A stretch of 64,000 nucleotides of DNA from CAVSJJ01 sp963771015 (GCA_963771015.1 CAVYRN010000005.1:1054001-1118000), one strand, 5' to 3'. Numbered from the stretch's first letter, positions 24,484 to 33,505 are shown. The notes: a model not told the origin generated them from the sequence alone. Program-made: numbers and translations.

Positions 24484-25971
24484 TCAGGGACCGACCGGGT
24501 CCGGGTGGCGGAGCACCCGGATCCGCGCCGAGACGAGCACGACGACGACGAGCAGGGCGGAGATGACCCCGAAGCCGACATGCGGGATGAGGGGCAGCGC
24601 GATGCCGACGACCCCGCCGAAGACCCAGGAGATCTGCAGCACCGTCTCGGACCAGCCGAAGACGCGGGTGCGGACGTCCTCGACGACATCGCGCTGGATC
24701 GTCGCGTCGAGGCTGAGCTTGATGAGCTGCGCCGCCAGGCCGGCGACGAAGCCGAGCCCGACCAGGGTCCAGACGGAGTAGAGCACCGCCGTCGTGACGG
24801 CCGCCAGGACGTCCACGATGAGTGCGACGGCGATGATCGACCCGGGGGGCCGCTCGCGCAGGGCGTTGCCGAGGCCCGTACCCAGGGCGTTGCCGGCGCC
24901 GGCGGCCCCCACGACGAGCGCGAGGACGAGGGTGCCGGACATCGCCGGCAGCGGGTGCTCGCGCATGAGGAAGGCCATGAAGACGGTGAGGAAGCCGGTG
25001 AGCAGCCGCGCCCCCATCGCGCCGACGAGAGCCACGAGGACCGGCGTGGGCAGCCCGGCCACCCGGGCCCGCAGCTGACCGAAGAGGCCGTGCGGCGACT
25101 CGGCGGTCAGGAGGTCGTGGTGGCCCGGCCGCGGGATGATGACCGTGTCCTCGACGTCGCGCTCGCCGACCGAGGAGTCGACGCGGCTGGGCAGCCGGAT
25201 GGCGAGCACCGTCCCGACGATGTAGACGACGAAGGCAAGCCGCAGCGACCAGTCCGGGCCGGCCTTGGCGAGCGCCCCGGCGAAGCCGCCGCCGACGGCC
25301 ATGCCCGCGACCCCGGACAGGGCGATCCGCGAGTTGGCGTTGACGAGGGTGAACCCCGTGGGCAGCAGGCGAGGGACCGCCGCCGCCCTGGTGACGCCGT
25401 AGGCCTTCGAGGCGACGAGGCAGCCGAGGGCGACGGGGAAGACCCAGGGCGACTCGGTGACGACCGCACCGGCGAGCACCCACGACAGGAAGCCCCGGAG
25501 CGCGAACGTCGTGCCGATCGCCCAGCGCCGACCGTGCCGGAACCGGTCGAGCAGCGGCCCGATGAACGGCGCCAGGAGGGCGAAGGGCGCCATCGTCAGC
25601 ACGAGGAACAGCCCGACCTGACCACGGGCCTTGTCGGTCGGTATCGCGAAGATCGTCCCGGCCAGGGAGACGGTGAGCGCCGCGTCGCCGACCATGCTGA
25701 CGAAGTGCAGCTCGACCAGCCGGGCGAGGCCGCTCTCCCCGGCGCCGGCGGAGTGGGTGTACGCCCGGGCGCGGCGCGCTCCGGCCACCGAGCCCTGCCC
25801 GGCCCAGCGGGCGGCACGGACGGTTCCCCGACCCACCGCGCGGCCGGCGCGCGAGGTGCCTCGATGCAACCCACGGGCGGCTCGGCGACCACGACCCACC
25901 GGTGGTCGAGGGGGCGGAGGGGGCTGCGAGGGGTCGGGTGGCGGCACGGGGACGGTGGACTCCTTGCTCAC
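24484..25971 (-). CDS. Major facilitator superfamily-type membrane protein
   Basis: 495 aa with about twelve hydrophobic segments after a Pro- and Arg-rich cytoplasmic N-terminus of about 75 residues (VPVPPPDPSQPPPPPRPP). GPLLDRFRHGRRW resembles the MFS loop 2-3 motif (G-x-LaD-R-x-G-R-(K/R)). It probably exports or imports an unknown solute; no substrate can be read from sequence. The GTG start at 25971 overlaps the mutY stop by 4 nt (GTGA), so it is coupled to mutY. Similar MFS proteins near disA/mutY occur in other actinobacteria. Confidence 0.8.
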   Translation of the reverse strand: MSKESTVPVPPPDPSQPPPPPRPPVGRGRRAARGLHRGTSRAGRAVGRGTVRAARWAGQGSVAGARRARAYTHSAGAGESGLARLVELHFVSMVGDAALTVSLAGTIFAIPTDKARGQVGLFLVLTMAPFALLAPFIGPLLDRFRHGRRWAIGTTFALRGFLSWVLAGAVVTESPWVFPVALGCLVASKAYGVTRAAAVPRLLPTGFTLVNANSRIALSGVAGMAVGGGFAGALAKAGPDWSLRLAFVVYIVGTVLAIRLPSRVDSSVGERDVEDTVIIPRPGHHDLLTAESPHGLFGQLRARVAGLPTPVLVALVGAMGARLLTGFLTVFMAFLMREHPLPAMSGTLVLALVVGAAGAGNALGTGLGNALRERPPGSIIAVALIVDVLAAVTTAVLYSVWTLVGLGFVAGLAAQLIKLSLDATIQRDVVEDVRTRVFGWSETVLQISWVFGGVVGIALPLIPHVGFGVISALLVVVVLVSARIRVLRHPDPVGP

Positions 25972-26879
25972 GGCAGCGCCTCCGCCATCCCCGGCAGGGC
26001 GAAACGTCCTCCACCGAGCGGCTCGACGAGGCCGTCGCCGACCAGTGAGTCGAGGCATCGGTCGACCTGGGCCGCGCCGGAGGCCGCCGCGTCGAGGTCG
26101 CCCCGGGACACCGACGTCGCCTCGCGCAGCGCGGCAAGGATCCGCCCACGCACTTGCCGGTCGGTCCCCTCCCAGGACTGCCCCCGCCGGGCCGGGCCGT
26201 CGTAGGCCGGTCGCCCCGCGCGCGTCCAGGCGCACCGGTCGGACAGCGGGCAGGTCTCGCACAGCGGGGCGCGCGACGAGCACACCAGCGCCCCCAGCTC
26301 CATGACCGCGACGTTCCACGTCGCCGCGGCAGGCTCGGGCGAGGGCAGCAGCGCCGCGGCGAGGTCACGCTCGGCCCGGGTGAGGGCCGGGGCGGCCTGG
26401 GCGCGGCCGGTCACCACTCGCGCGAGGACCCGGCGGACGTTGGTGTCGACGACGACGGTGCGCCGTCCGAAGGCGAATGCCGCGACCGCGGCCGCGGTGT
26501 ACGGGCCGACTCCGGGGAGGGCGAGCAGGGCCTCCTCCTCGCTGGGTACCTGTCCGCCGTGCCGGTCGAGCATGACCCGGGCCGCCTCGTGCAGCCGCAG
26601 CGCCCGGCGCGGGTAGCCCAGCCGCCCCCACGCCCGGAGGACGTCCCCCGGAGGCGCGGCGGCCAGGTCGGCCGGGGTGGGCCACCGCGCGATCCACTCG
26701 CGCCACGGGCCCTCGACCCGAGAGAGGGGCGTCTGCTGGGCCATGACCTCCGAGACGAAGACGCCCCAAGCCGAGCAGGAGGGGTCGCGCCACGGCAGCG
26801 GACGGGCGTGACCGGCATACCAGGACAGGACCCGCTCGTGCAGGACGGCGAGGTCGTCGAGCGAGACGGAGGCCACCAC
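25968..26879 (-). CDS. mutY: A/G-specific adenine glycosylase
   Basis: 303 aa. It removes adenine mispaired with 8-oxoguanine. Seen: WRDPSCSAWGVFVSEVMAQQT, with the catalytic Glu in SEVMAQQT; the helix-hairpin-helix LPGVGPYTAAAV followed by VDTNVRRVL with the catalytic Asp; and a 4Fe-4S loop C-x6-C-x2-C-x5-C in CSSRAPLCETCPLSDRC. It lacks the C-terminal Nudix-like domain of long MutY proteins and is short, as usual in actinobacteria. Start GTG 26879, 17 nt after disA. Confidence 0.95.
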   Translation of the reverse strand: MVASVSLDDLAVLHERVLSWYAGHARPLPWRDPSCSAWGVFVSEVMAQQTPLSRVEGPWREWIARWPTPADLAAAPPGDVLRAWGRLGYPRRALRLHEAARVMLDRHGGQVPSEEEALLALPGVGPYTAAAVAAFAFGRRTVVVDTNVRRVLARVVTGRAQAAPALTRAERDLAAALLPSPEPAAATWNVAVMELGALVCSSRAPLCETCPLSDRCAWTRAGRPAYDGPARRGQSWEGTDRQVRGRILAALREATSVSRGDLDAAASGAAQVDRCLDSLVGDGLVEPLGGGRFALPGMAEALP

Positions 26880-26896
26880 GGCGCGGGAGCCCCCGG

Positions 26897-27973
26897 TCAG
26901 ACGTACCGCTCGAGGATGCTGCTCTCGGCCAGCCGCGACAGCCCCTCGCGCACGAGCCGGGCGCGACCCTCGCCGACCCCGTCGACATCCATGAGGTCGT
27001 CGATGTTGGCGGCGAGGAGCTTCTGCAGGCCGCCGAAGTGCTCGACGACCCGCTCGACGATCGTCCCGGGGAGCCGGGGCACCTTGGCGAGCAGCCGGAA
27101 GCCGAGTGGGCTGACCGAGGCGTCGAGGGCGTCCCCGCCGGTGCTGAAGCCGAGCGCCTTGGCGCCGGCCGCCGGGTCGATGAGCTCGGTGGAGGCGATG
27201 GACTGGAGGTTGTCGATGGCCTGCCCGAGGGTGTACCCGGCCCGGGAGTCGTCGAGGTAGTCGCGCACGACGAGATCGAGGTCGTCGGAGAGCCCGCCGG
27301 TCAGCTCCTCGAGCTGCAGACTGAGCAGACGTCCGTCCGTGCCGAGCTGGACGACGTAGTCGGCGATCTCGTCCTTGATCCTGCGGACCATCTCGAGGCG
27401 CTGCAGGACGTTGGCGACGTCACGGACCGTGACGAGGTCCTCGATCTCGAGAGCGGACAGGGTGCCGGTCACCTCGTCGAGCCGCGCCTTGTAGCGCTCG
27501 AGGGTCTGCAGGGCCTGGTTCGCCCGGGACAGGATGGCGCTGGAGTCCTCGAGCACCACGCGACGCCCAGCGACGTAGAGGGCGATGATCCGCATCGACT
27601 GGCTGACCGAGACGACGGGGAAGCCGGTCTGCTTGGCGACCCGCTCGGCGGTGCGGTGCCGCGTACCGGACTCGCTGGTCTCGATGGAGGGGTCGGGGAC
27701 GAGCTGGGTCGCGGCGCGGATGACCCTCGTCACGTCGCGGTCGACGACGATGGCGCCATCCATCTTCGCCAGCTCGCGCAGTCGGGTGGCCGAGAACGGG
27801 ATGTCGAGGGGGAAGCCGCCGGTGCAGACCTGCTCGACCAGCTTGTCGTGGCCGATCACGATGAGCGCGCCGGTCCGTCCTCGGAGGATCCGCTCGAGGC
27901 CGTCGCGCAGCTCGGTGCCCGGGGCCAGGGCGGCCAGAGTGGTGCGCAGCAGCTCCTCGTCGCTCGCGACCAC
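26897..27973 (-). CDS. disA: DNA integrity scanning protein, diadenylate cyclase DisA
   Basis: 358 aa. The DAC domain makes c-di-AMP: active-site motifs MDGAIVVD (DGA) and SGTRHRTAER (RHR) are both intact, as is GALIVIGHD. A helical spine follows (ERYKARLDEV) and the C-terminal helix-hairpin-helix region MDVDGVGEGRARLVREGLSRL binds branched DNA. GTG 27973 is chosen for its GGGAAGGG site 6 nt upstream. RadA, which restrains DisA in Bacillus, is encoded directly upstream, so the pair probably links recombination intermediates to c-di-AMP levels. Confidence 0.96.
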   Translation of the reverse strand: MVASDEELLRTTLAALAPGTELRDGLERILRGRTGALIVIGHDKLVEQVCTGGFPLDIPFSATRLRELAKMDGAIVVDRDVTRVIRAATQLVPDPSIETSESGTRHRTAERVAKQTGFPVVSVSQSMRIIALYVAGRRVVLEDSSAILSRANQALQTLERYKARLDEVTGTLSALEIEDLVTVRDVANVLQRLEMVRRIKDEIADYVVQLGTDGRLLSLQLEELTGGLSDDLDLVVRDYLDDSRAGYTLGQAIDNLQSIASTELIDPAAGAKALGFSTGGDALDASVSPLGFRLLAKVPRLPGTIVERVVEHFGGLQKLLAANIDDLMDVDGVGEGRARLVREGLSRLAESSILERYV

Positions 27974-28144
27974 GTCGTGCCCTTCCCGAAGTCGTGCCGG
28001 GCCCTCCCTGCCGGGACCCCGCGGTGTGACCCGGCCCCGCAGCCAGGCGGCGGTGTCCCGAGCGGACGAGGCAGGGCCAACGTGGTCGGCCGGGTCGCCG
28101 GGCACCGTCGTGATCCTACCCGCGTCGCCCCGATCCGCCAGGGA

Positions 28145-29560
28145 TCACCCCCGGCCGTGGACGCCGATGAGAACCGCCTCGGCCACCGTCGCCGCCTCGA
28201 CGACCCGGATGCCCTCCGGGACCGGCCCCGCGCCGATGACTCCCGGGGGCACGATCGCCCGGGTGAAGCCCAGCCTGGCCGCCTCCGCGAGCCGCCGGTG
28301 CGACCCCGTGACCGGACGGATCTCCCCGGCCAGGCCGACCTCCCCGAACGCGATGGTCTGGATGGGCAGCGCCCGGTCGATGATCGCGCTGGCCAGGGCC
28401 AGGGCGACGGCGAGGTCGGCGGCCGGCTCGGTGAGCTTCACCCCGCCGACGGTCGACAGATAGGCGTCGTGGTCGGTGATCGGGGCCTTCGCCCGGCGGT
28501 CGAGGACGGCGATGATCATCCCGACCCGGGCCGCGTCCAGCCCGCTCGTCGCCCGGCGCGGCGTCGGGATGGCCGACTTCGCCACGAGGGCCTGGACCTC
28601 GGTGACCAGGGGCCTTCGGCCCTCGAGGGTGACCGTGACGCAGGTCCCGGCCACCTCGGCGGTCCGGTGCGAGAGGAACAGCCCCGACGGATCGGCCAGC
28701 CCGACGATGCCGACGTCGGAGAGGTCGAAGCAGCCCACCTCGTCGGTCGGCCCGTACCGGTTCTTGACGGCCCGGACCAGCCGTAGCCGGGAGTGCCGGT
28801 CGCCCTCGAAGGCGACGACCACGTCGACGAGGTGCTCGAGGACCCGGGGGCCGGCAATCGAGCCGTCCTTGGTGACGTGACCGACGAGGAGCACGGCGAT
28901 GCCCTGGCGCTTGGCCACCTCGATGAGCGCGGCGGCCACCTCGCGGACCTGGGCGACGTTGCCCGCGGCACCCTCGACCTCGCCGCTGCTGATGGTCTGG
29001 ACGGAGTCGACGACGACGAGCTCCGGCTGCAGCCGTTCGATCTGGCCGAGCACCGTTGCCAGGTCGGTCTCGGAGGCCAGGAAGAGGGACCGGGCCATCG
29101 CCTCGATCCGCTCGGCCCGGGCGCGGACCTGGGCGGTGGACTCCTCACCCGTGACGTAGAGGACCCGACGGTCGCCGCCCTCGCGGGCGGCCCGAGCGGC
29201 GACGTCGAGGAGCAGCGTCGACTTGCCGATCCCCGGCTCTCCGGCGACGAGGACGACGGCTCCGGGCACCAGACCGCCGCCGAGCACCCGGTCGAACTCG
29301 AGCACGCCGGTGCTCCGGGCCACGGCCCGGCGGGCATCGACCTCGGCGATGGGGACGGCCGGGCGCTCGACGGCACCGGCCGCCGTCGTCCGCACCCGGA
29401 CCGCGCCGACCTCGGTCACCGACCCCCACGCCTGGCACTCCCCACAGCGGCCGGCCCACTTGACCGTGGTCCAGCCGCATTCGGAGCACTTGTAGGCGGG
29501 CGGGCGGGCGCCCGCCCGCGCGCTCGTCCTGCCGCCCCGCCCGTTCGCCGTCGTCGTCAC
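28145..29560 (-). CDS. radA: DNA repair protein RadA (Sms)
   Basis: 471 aa. The N-terminal zinc finger CSECGWTTVKWAGRCGEC, RecA-like core with Walker A GEPGIGKST, Walker B ELVVVDSVQT and the RadA-specific KNRYGPTDEVG motif, then a C-terminal Lon-like domain (TVGGVKLTEPAADLAVALALASA, ending with AFGEVGLAGEIRPV). It is a RecA-type helicase that promotes branch migration. GTG 29560 is supported by a TAGGGT box 7 nt upstream, consistent with a leaderless mRNA. Same direction as disA, 171 nt away. Confidence 0.96.
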   Translation of the reverse strand: MTTTANGRGGRTSARAGARPPAYKCSECGWTTVKWAGRCGECQAWGSVTEVGAVRVRTTAAGAVERPAVPIAEVDARRAVARSTGVLEFDRVLGGGLVPGAVVLVAGEPGIGKSTLLLDVAARAAREGGDRRVLYVTGEESTAQVRARAERIEAMARSLFLASETDLATVLGQIERLQPELVVVDSVQTISSGEVEGAAGNVAQVREVAAALIEVAKRQGIAVLLVGHVTKDGSIAGPRVLEHLVDVVVAFEGDRHSRLRLVRAVKNRYGPTDEVGCFDLSDVGIVGLADPSGLFLSHRTAEVAGTCVTVTLEGRRPLVTEVQALVAKSAIPTPRRATSGLDAARVGMIIAVLDRRAKAPITDHDAYLSTVGGVKLTEPAADLAVALALASAIIDRALPIQTIAFGEVGLAGEIRPVTGSHRRLAEAARLGFTRAIVPPGVIGAGPVPEGIRVVEAATVAEAVLIGVHGRG

Positions 29561-29567
29561 GTGCGCC

Positions 29568-29573
29568 ACCCTA
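29568..29573 (-). promoter_or_regulatory. Candidate leaderless -10 box of radA
   Basis: Reading leftward, TAGGGT (29573-29568) ends 7 nt before the radA GTG. No Shine-Dalgarno sequence between. Confidence 0.5.
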
Positions 29574-29640
29574 GGGTCGGGCACCGACACGGCACACCGA
29601 CCCGCCGCGGGGTTCGCCTCCCCGGCGTCGTCGCTGCCCG

Positions 29641-29646
29641 GATAAT
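29641..29646 (+). promoter_or_regulatory. Candidate leaderless -10 box of the OsmC-family gene
   Basis: GATAAT ends 6 nt before the ATG at 29653. A near-consensus -10, in line with other short-leader genes here. Confidence 0.45.
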
Positions 29647-29652
29647 GCCGCC

Positions 29653-30159
29653 ATGGACGCCACCGAACTGAGGTCCCTACAGGCTCCGCTCAAGCAGAGG
29701 TATCGCACCGACCCAGCCACGGCGCTCACCCCGGTCTCGGCCCGAGGCGACTTCCGTTCGGACGGCGTGACCACCGTCGTCGACACCTGGTCGGGGCCGG
29801 TTCGGGCCGGGCTGCACCCGGCCACCGGTGGCGGCGGCGAGGACGCCTGCTCGGGAGACATGCTCATGGAAGCCCTCCTCGCGTGCGCCGGCGTGACCTT
29901 GCGCAGCGTCGCCACCGCGATGGGCCTGGTGGTCGAGTCCGCCCACCTCCGGGCCGAGGCCACCTTCGACGCCCGGGGGACGCTCGGCGTCGAGCGCACC
30001 GTCCCGGTGGGGGTGGGCGCCGTCCTCATCACCGCCGAGCTGGTCACCGACGCGACGGACGCCGACCTCGACCGGCTCGCCCGCTCGACCGAGCGGTACT
30101 GCGTCGTGGGGCAGTCCCTCGCCCAGCCACCGCGGATCGTCGTCACCAGGGCCGGCTGA
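29653..30159 (+). CDS. OsmC-family protein
   Basis: 168 aa. GGGGEDACSGDMLMEALLACAGVTLR carries the first conserved cysteine region of OsmC/Ohr-type proteins and STERYCVVGQSL the second. The family reduces organic peroxides or uses related thiol chemistry, but some members are metabolic adaptors. The spacing and SGDMLMEALLAC form are nearer to the broad OsmC group than to Ohr. Monocistronic, divergent from radA, ending in a bidirectional terminator. Confidence 0.85.
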   Translation: MDATELRSLQAPLKQRYRTDPATALTPVSARGDFRSDGVTTVVDTWSGPVRAGLHPATGGGGEDACSGDMLMEALLACAGVTLRSVATAMGLVVESAHLRAEATFDARGTLGVERTVPVGVGAVLITAELVTDATDADLDRLARSTERYCVVGQSLAQPPRIVVTRAG

Positions 30160-30210
30160 GCGGTCCTGGACCATCCCCAGCGGGGTTCGGTGCTCCAGAT
30201 CCGGCGAACG

Positions 30211-30249
30211 CGCAGGGCGCCACCCCCATGACGGGGATGGCGCCCTGCG
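30211..30249. terminator. Bidirectional terminator between the OsmC gene and rplI
   Basis: 16-bp stem with one bulged A (CGCAGGGCGCCACCCC at 30211-30226, complement at 30233-30249) and a 6-nt loop, located between convergent genes, 16 nt from the rplI stop. Confidence 0.82.
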
Positions 30250-30265
30250 AGGCGGTGTGGTCGCG

Positions 30266-30712
30266 TCAGCCGGCGACCACGCTGAGCGCCACCGTGGCCT
30301 GGACCTCCGGGTGCAGGCGCACCAGCGCCTGGTGGGTGCCCGTGGTCTTGATCGGCGTGGGGACCTCGATGGTGCGCTTGTCGAGGTTCGGGCCGCCGGC
30401 GGCCTTGACGGCCTCGGCGATGTCCGCGGTCGAGACCGCGCCGAACAGACGACCGGACGCACCGGCGTTGGCGGTGACCGTCACCGGCGAGGCCTCGAGG
30501 TTGCCCTTGATCGACTGTGCCTCCTCGAGGGACTTCACGGCGCGCACGACGCGCGCCTTGGCGATCGCGTCGACCTGCTTCTGACCGCCCTTGGTCCACG
30601 GGGTGGCCAGCTTGCGGCGGAAGAGGAAGTTGCGGGCGTACCCGTCCTTGACGTCGACGACGTCGCCGGGGGCACCGAGGCCGGTGACCTCGTGGGTGAG
30701 AATGACCTTCAT
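30266..30712 (-). CDS. rplI: Large ribosomal subunit protein bL9
   Basis: 148 aa. MKVILTHEVTGLGAPGDVVDVKDGYARNFLFRRKLA is the bL9 N-terminal rRNA-binding signature, followed by the long helix (KAMARVVRAVKSLEEA-type stretch) and a C-terminal domain (GRLFGAVSTADIAEAV). Last gene of rpsF-ssb-rpsR-rplI, 27 nt after rpsR, ending at the terminator. Confidence 0.98.
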   Translation of the reverse strand: MKVILTHEVTGLGAPGDVVDVKDGYARNFLFRRKLATPWTKGGQKQVDAIAKARVVRAVKSLEEAQSIKGNLEASPVTVTANAGASGRLFGAVSTADIAEAVKAAGGPNLDKRTIEVPTPIKTTGTHQALVRLHPEVQATVALSVVAG

Positions 30713-30739
30713 GTCAGCTCCTTCGTCGGCTCGGCCGGG

Positions 30740-30976
30740 TCAGCGGGACGAGCTCGAGTAGGGGAGCAACGCCATCTCGCGGGCGTTCTTGACCGCGTTG
30801 GCGATGAGCCGCTGCTCCTGGACCGACACGCCGGTCACCCGACGAGCGCGGATCTTGCCGCGGTCCGAGATGAACTTCCGCAGCAGCGCGGCGTCCTTGT
30901 AGTCGATGTTCTCGACCTTCGCCGCCTTGAGCGGGTTGGCCTTCTTCTTGGGCTTGCGTATGGCGGGCTTGGCCAT
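30740..30976 (-). CDS. rpsR: Small ribosomal subunit protein bS18, cysteine-free
   Basis: 78 aa. NIDYKDAALLRKFISDRGKIRARRVTGVS is the bS18 core that pairs with bS6. The zinc-ribbon cysteines of the classic form (CxxC near residue 13 and a later pair) are replaced: the N-terminus reads KKKANPLKAAKVE and the later site VSVQEQ. Micrococcales such as Arthrobacter have the same cysteine-free version as their operon copy. Zinc-independent bS18 paralogs are usually zinc-starvation genes, but here the form sits in the housekeeping operon. Confidence 0.97.
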   Translation of the reverse strand: MAKPAIRKPKKKANPLKAAKVENIDYKDAALLRKFISDRGKIRARRVTGVSVQEQRLIANAVKNAREMALLPYSSSSR

Positions 30977-31039
30977 CGTGGTGCTCTCCTGTTTCGGATG
31001 AGCCCTGGCGAACCAGGGATGGGGTGGTCTGTGCTGGTG

Positions 31040-31072
31040 GGTATGCCGCCCGGCTCAGCCGGCCGGCATACC
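31040..31072 (-). repeat. Hairpin between ssb and rpsR built from an inverted GTATGCC pair
   Basis: Arms at 31040-31054 (GGTATGCCGCCCGGC) and 31058-31072 (GCCGGCCGGCATACC) pair over 15 positions with one mismatch and a 3-nt loop. It lies in the 117-nt gap inside a ribosomal-protein operon, so it may act as a processing or partial termination site. It is one of two places where the heptamer GTATGCC/GGCATAC occurs as an inverted pair. Confidence 0.65.
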
Positions 31073-31093
31073 GGCGTCGGGGTGGTTGGTGGG

Positions 31094-31684
31094 TCAGAAC
31101 GGAGGCTCGTCGTAGGACGGGGCGTTGCCCCAGCCCCCCTGGCCGCCGCCTTGCGGAGTGGCCGGGCCGCCCTGCGGAGCGGACGGGCCGCCCTGCGGAG
31201 CCGACGGGCCGCCCTGGCCGGCCGGCGAGCCGGTCGCCCAGGGGTCCTCCTGCTGAGCGCCGCCGCCGAAGCCGCCGGCGGAGCCGCCGGGGGAGCCGCC
31301 GAAGCCGCCGCCCCCGCCACGCTGGGTCTTGTTGACCTTGGCGGTGGCGTACCGCAGCGATGGGCCGACCTCGTCGGCGTCCATCTCGATGACGGTGCGC
31401 TTCTCGCCCTCCTTGGTCTCGTACGAGCGAGACTTCAGGCGGCCGGTGACGACGACCCGGGTGCCGCGCTGGAGCGACTCGGCGACGTTCTCGGCCGCGT
31501 CGCGCCAGATCGAGCAGCGCATGAAGAGGGTCTCGCCGTCCTTCCACTCGTTCGTCTGCCGGTCGAACGTGCGGGGGGTCGACGCGACGGTGAAGTTCGC
31601 GACGGCTGCGCCGGAGGGGGTGAAGCGGAGCTCGGGGTCGCCGGTCAGGTTCCCCACGAGGGTGATGATGGTTTCTCCTGCCAT
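31094..31684 (-). CDS. ssb: Single-stranded DNA-binding protein
   Basis: 196 aa. The OB fold (about residues 1-115) starts MAGETIITLVGNLTGDPELRFTPSG and includes FMRCSIWRDAAENVAESLQRG and GRLKSRSYETKEGEKRTV. The long linker is Gly/Pro/Gln-rich with near-identical GGPSAPQ units (about 160-180) that reflect 18-bp DNA repeats near 31150-31215. The acidic tip SYDEPPF is the conserved peptide that binds partner proteins. Its position between rpsF and rpsR is conserved. Confidence 0.97.
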   Translation of the reverse strand: MAGETIITLVGNLTGDPELRFTPSGAAVANFTVASTPRTFDRQTNEWKDGETLFMRCSIWRDAAENVAESLQRGTRVVVTGRLKSRSYETKEGEKRTVIEMDADEVGPSLRYATAKVNKTQRGGGGGFGGSPGGSAGGFGGGAQQEDPWATGSPAGQGGPSAPQGGPSAPQGGPATPQGGGQGGWGNAPSYDEPPF

Positions 31685-31737
31685 GAGATGGTCCTCCTCA
31701 GTGGCCTACGGTCGGTGTCGGGCGTTCCGGGACGCGG

Positions 31738-32025
31738 TCAGGCGCCCGGGCGGATGAGCTTGGTCCGCATGATCGACTCGTTGAGGCCGAGCTGGCGGTC
31801 CAGCTCCTTGGCCGTCGCCGGCTCGGAGGTGAAGTTGACGACGGCGTAGATGCCCTCGGACTTCTTCTTGATCTCGTAGGCGAGACGACGCCGACCCCAG
31901 ATGTCGACCGTGTCGACGGTCCCGCCGTCCTTGGTCACCACCTTGAGGAACTTCTCCAGCGAGGGCTGGACGGTCCGGTCGTCGAGCTCTGGGTCGAGGA
32001 TGACCATGAGTTCGTACTGACGCAT
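31738..32025 (-). CDS. rpsF: Small ribosomal subunit protein bS6
   Basis: 95 aa. MRQYELMVILDPELDDR opens the bS6 ferredoxin-like fold, and WGRRRLAYEIKKKSEGIYAVVNFT is the conserved rRNA/bS18-binding face. AAAGGAGG lies 10 nt before the ATG. First gene of the operon. The 139-nt leader contains a 5-bp hairpin (CACGG/CCGTG, 32058-32072) that could belong to an S6:S18-type autoregulatory leader, but this could not be confirmed by eye. Confidence 0.98.
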   Translation of the reverse strand: MRQYELMVILDPELDDRTVQPSLEKFLKVVTKDGGTVDTVDIWGRRRLAYEIKKKSEGIYAVVNFTSEPATAKELDRQLGLNESIMRTKLIRPGA

Positions 32026-32164
32026 GCGTTAACCCGCCTCCTTTGGTCTATGGCGGCCACGGTCCTTCCGTGACAGGAGGGTATGCAGCGTGCCCCGTGA
32101 CGCGCGGACGTTGTCCACAGGCGTCAGGCAACCTCGCAAGAGTAGCGGCTGGAGGTCTCCGGCC

Positions 32165-33505
32165 CTAAATCCGCGACTGCCCTGCCGCGGTTCGAGGTAA
32201 TCCGGTGCCCTCAGACGGGACCGGAATACCTCGAACCAGGGGGGAGCCGGCGGCGGCGGCCCCCTCCCAGGCACGCCAGACGAGGTAGCCGACCGCCGCC
32301 AGGCGGAGCACGAGGAACACCCCGTACCACCCGCCGGGCAGGGCGCGGTCCGGCACGGAGAGGCCGCCGACATAGAGCCAGATCGCCACGAAGTGCAGCG
32401 CCTCGGCGCCGGCCCACCACAGGTGGTCCCGCCAGCGGGTTCCGGCGATGGCGACGAGCGGGACGAGCCAGAGCGAGGACTGGACGGGGAAGGACTTGCC
32501 GGTGAGCAGGACGACGCCGACACCGACGAGGACGAGCGCCCCGAGGCTGGGCCGACGCGGGGACCCCAGGGCCAGGACCGCGACGAGCCCGGCGGCCGCG
32601 ACCCAGCCGATGACGGCGATGACCGCTCCGGCCGCCGCGCCGATCGGGAAGCCCGCAATGGTCAGGAGGTACCAGGGCGAGCCCATCCCGACTCCCGAGC
32701 TCCACCATGTCGCATAGGGCCTGCTGATGGCCGCCGGGTTCGTGACGAGCCACAGGGCGAGGACGCCCAGGACCGTCCCGAACACCGCCTGGCCGAACAC
32801 CCGCAGGTCGTGCTGGCGTCGTTCGCGCACGGCGAGCGCGGCGATGGCCACGATGACGATGAGCGGGTAGCTCCGCGCCATGACCCCGAGCCCGAGGAGG
32901 ACCCCCGCGAGGCCGGGCCGACGACGGCTCCAGGCCCAGATCCCGCCCGTGGTGAGCGCGACGCCGACGATGTCCGGCGAGAGCAGCACGGCCAGGGCGA
33001 CGACGGGGGCGAGTGCCACCTGCGCGGGGGCGGCCCGGACCCGTCGCGTCGTCGCGACGAACCACACCATGGCGCCGAGGAGGAGGACGGCGAGCACGGC
33101 CCACAGCGCGACGTACCACCGCTGCTGGGTGGCCCCGTCCCCGGGCGCCAGCCCGCCCAGCAGGCTCATCAGCGCGCCGGAGAGGACCGGCTGGTCCACG
33201 TGGACGCCCCCGGTGGCGGACAGGTATGCCGCGAGCCCGGCGCCGACCCCGCCGGTCTCGGTGGAGGCGGCGAGGTCGGAGTAGCACGCCCGCCACAACG
33301 GAGCCGAGCCGTCCCAGCCGTGCTGGAGGCAGTAGCCCTGCCGGGCGACGGCGGCCACGACGGGGAGGGCGGCGAGCAGGACGAGCGGGGCCACGGCATA
33401 CCCCGGACGTCGGGGGGGACGGAGCCGGCGCCCCGGTCCGCCGATGACGCCGAGGATGTCGGCGGGCAGCAGCCGGTCCGCGATGGAACCGGGCCGCTCG
33501 CTCAC
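32165..33505 (-). CDS. Integral membrane protein, GT87-like glycosyltransferase candidate
   Basis: 446 aa with about ten hydrophobic helices. Genes at this exact place (between ponA and rpsF) in mycobacteria and other actinobacteria encode GT87-family polyprenyl-phosphate mannosyltransferase-like proteins (M. tuberculosis Rv0051 position). Features: a polar first extracellular loop with WDGSAPLWRACYSDL, an aromatic RSYPLI segment after a helix, and YATWWSSGVGMGSPWYL. No soluble nucleotide-sugar domain is present, consistent with a GT-C fold. Activity inferred from position and topology. Confidence 0.75.
   Translation of the reverse strand: MSERPGSIADRLLPADILGVIGGPGRRLRPPRRPGYAVAPLVLLAALPVVAAVARQGYCLQHGWDGSAPLWRACYSDLAASTETGGVGAGLAAYLSATGGVHVDQPVLSGALMSLLGGLAPGDGATQQRWYVALWAVLAVLLLGAMVWFVATTRRVRAAPAQVALAPVVALAVLLSPDIVGVALTTGGIWAWSRRRPGLAGVLLGLGVMARSYPLIVIVAIAALAVRERRQHDLRVFGQAVFGTVLGVLALWLVTNPAAISRPYATWWSSGVGMGSPWYLLTIAGFPIGAAAGAVIAVIGWVAAAGLVAVLALGSPRRPSLGALVLVGVGVVLLTGKSFPVQSSLWLVPLVAIAGTRWRDHLWWAGAEALHFVAIWLYVGGLSVPDRALPGGWYGVFLVLRLAAVGYLVWRAWEGAAAAGSPLVRGIPVPSEGTGLPRTAAGQSRI

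Noticed and set aside
32058..32072. S6:S18 leader RNA element
   Set aside because: Only a 5-bp stem is clear by eye; a covariance model search would be needed, so it is mentioned under rpsF but not called.
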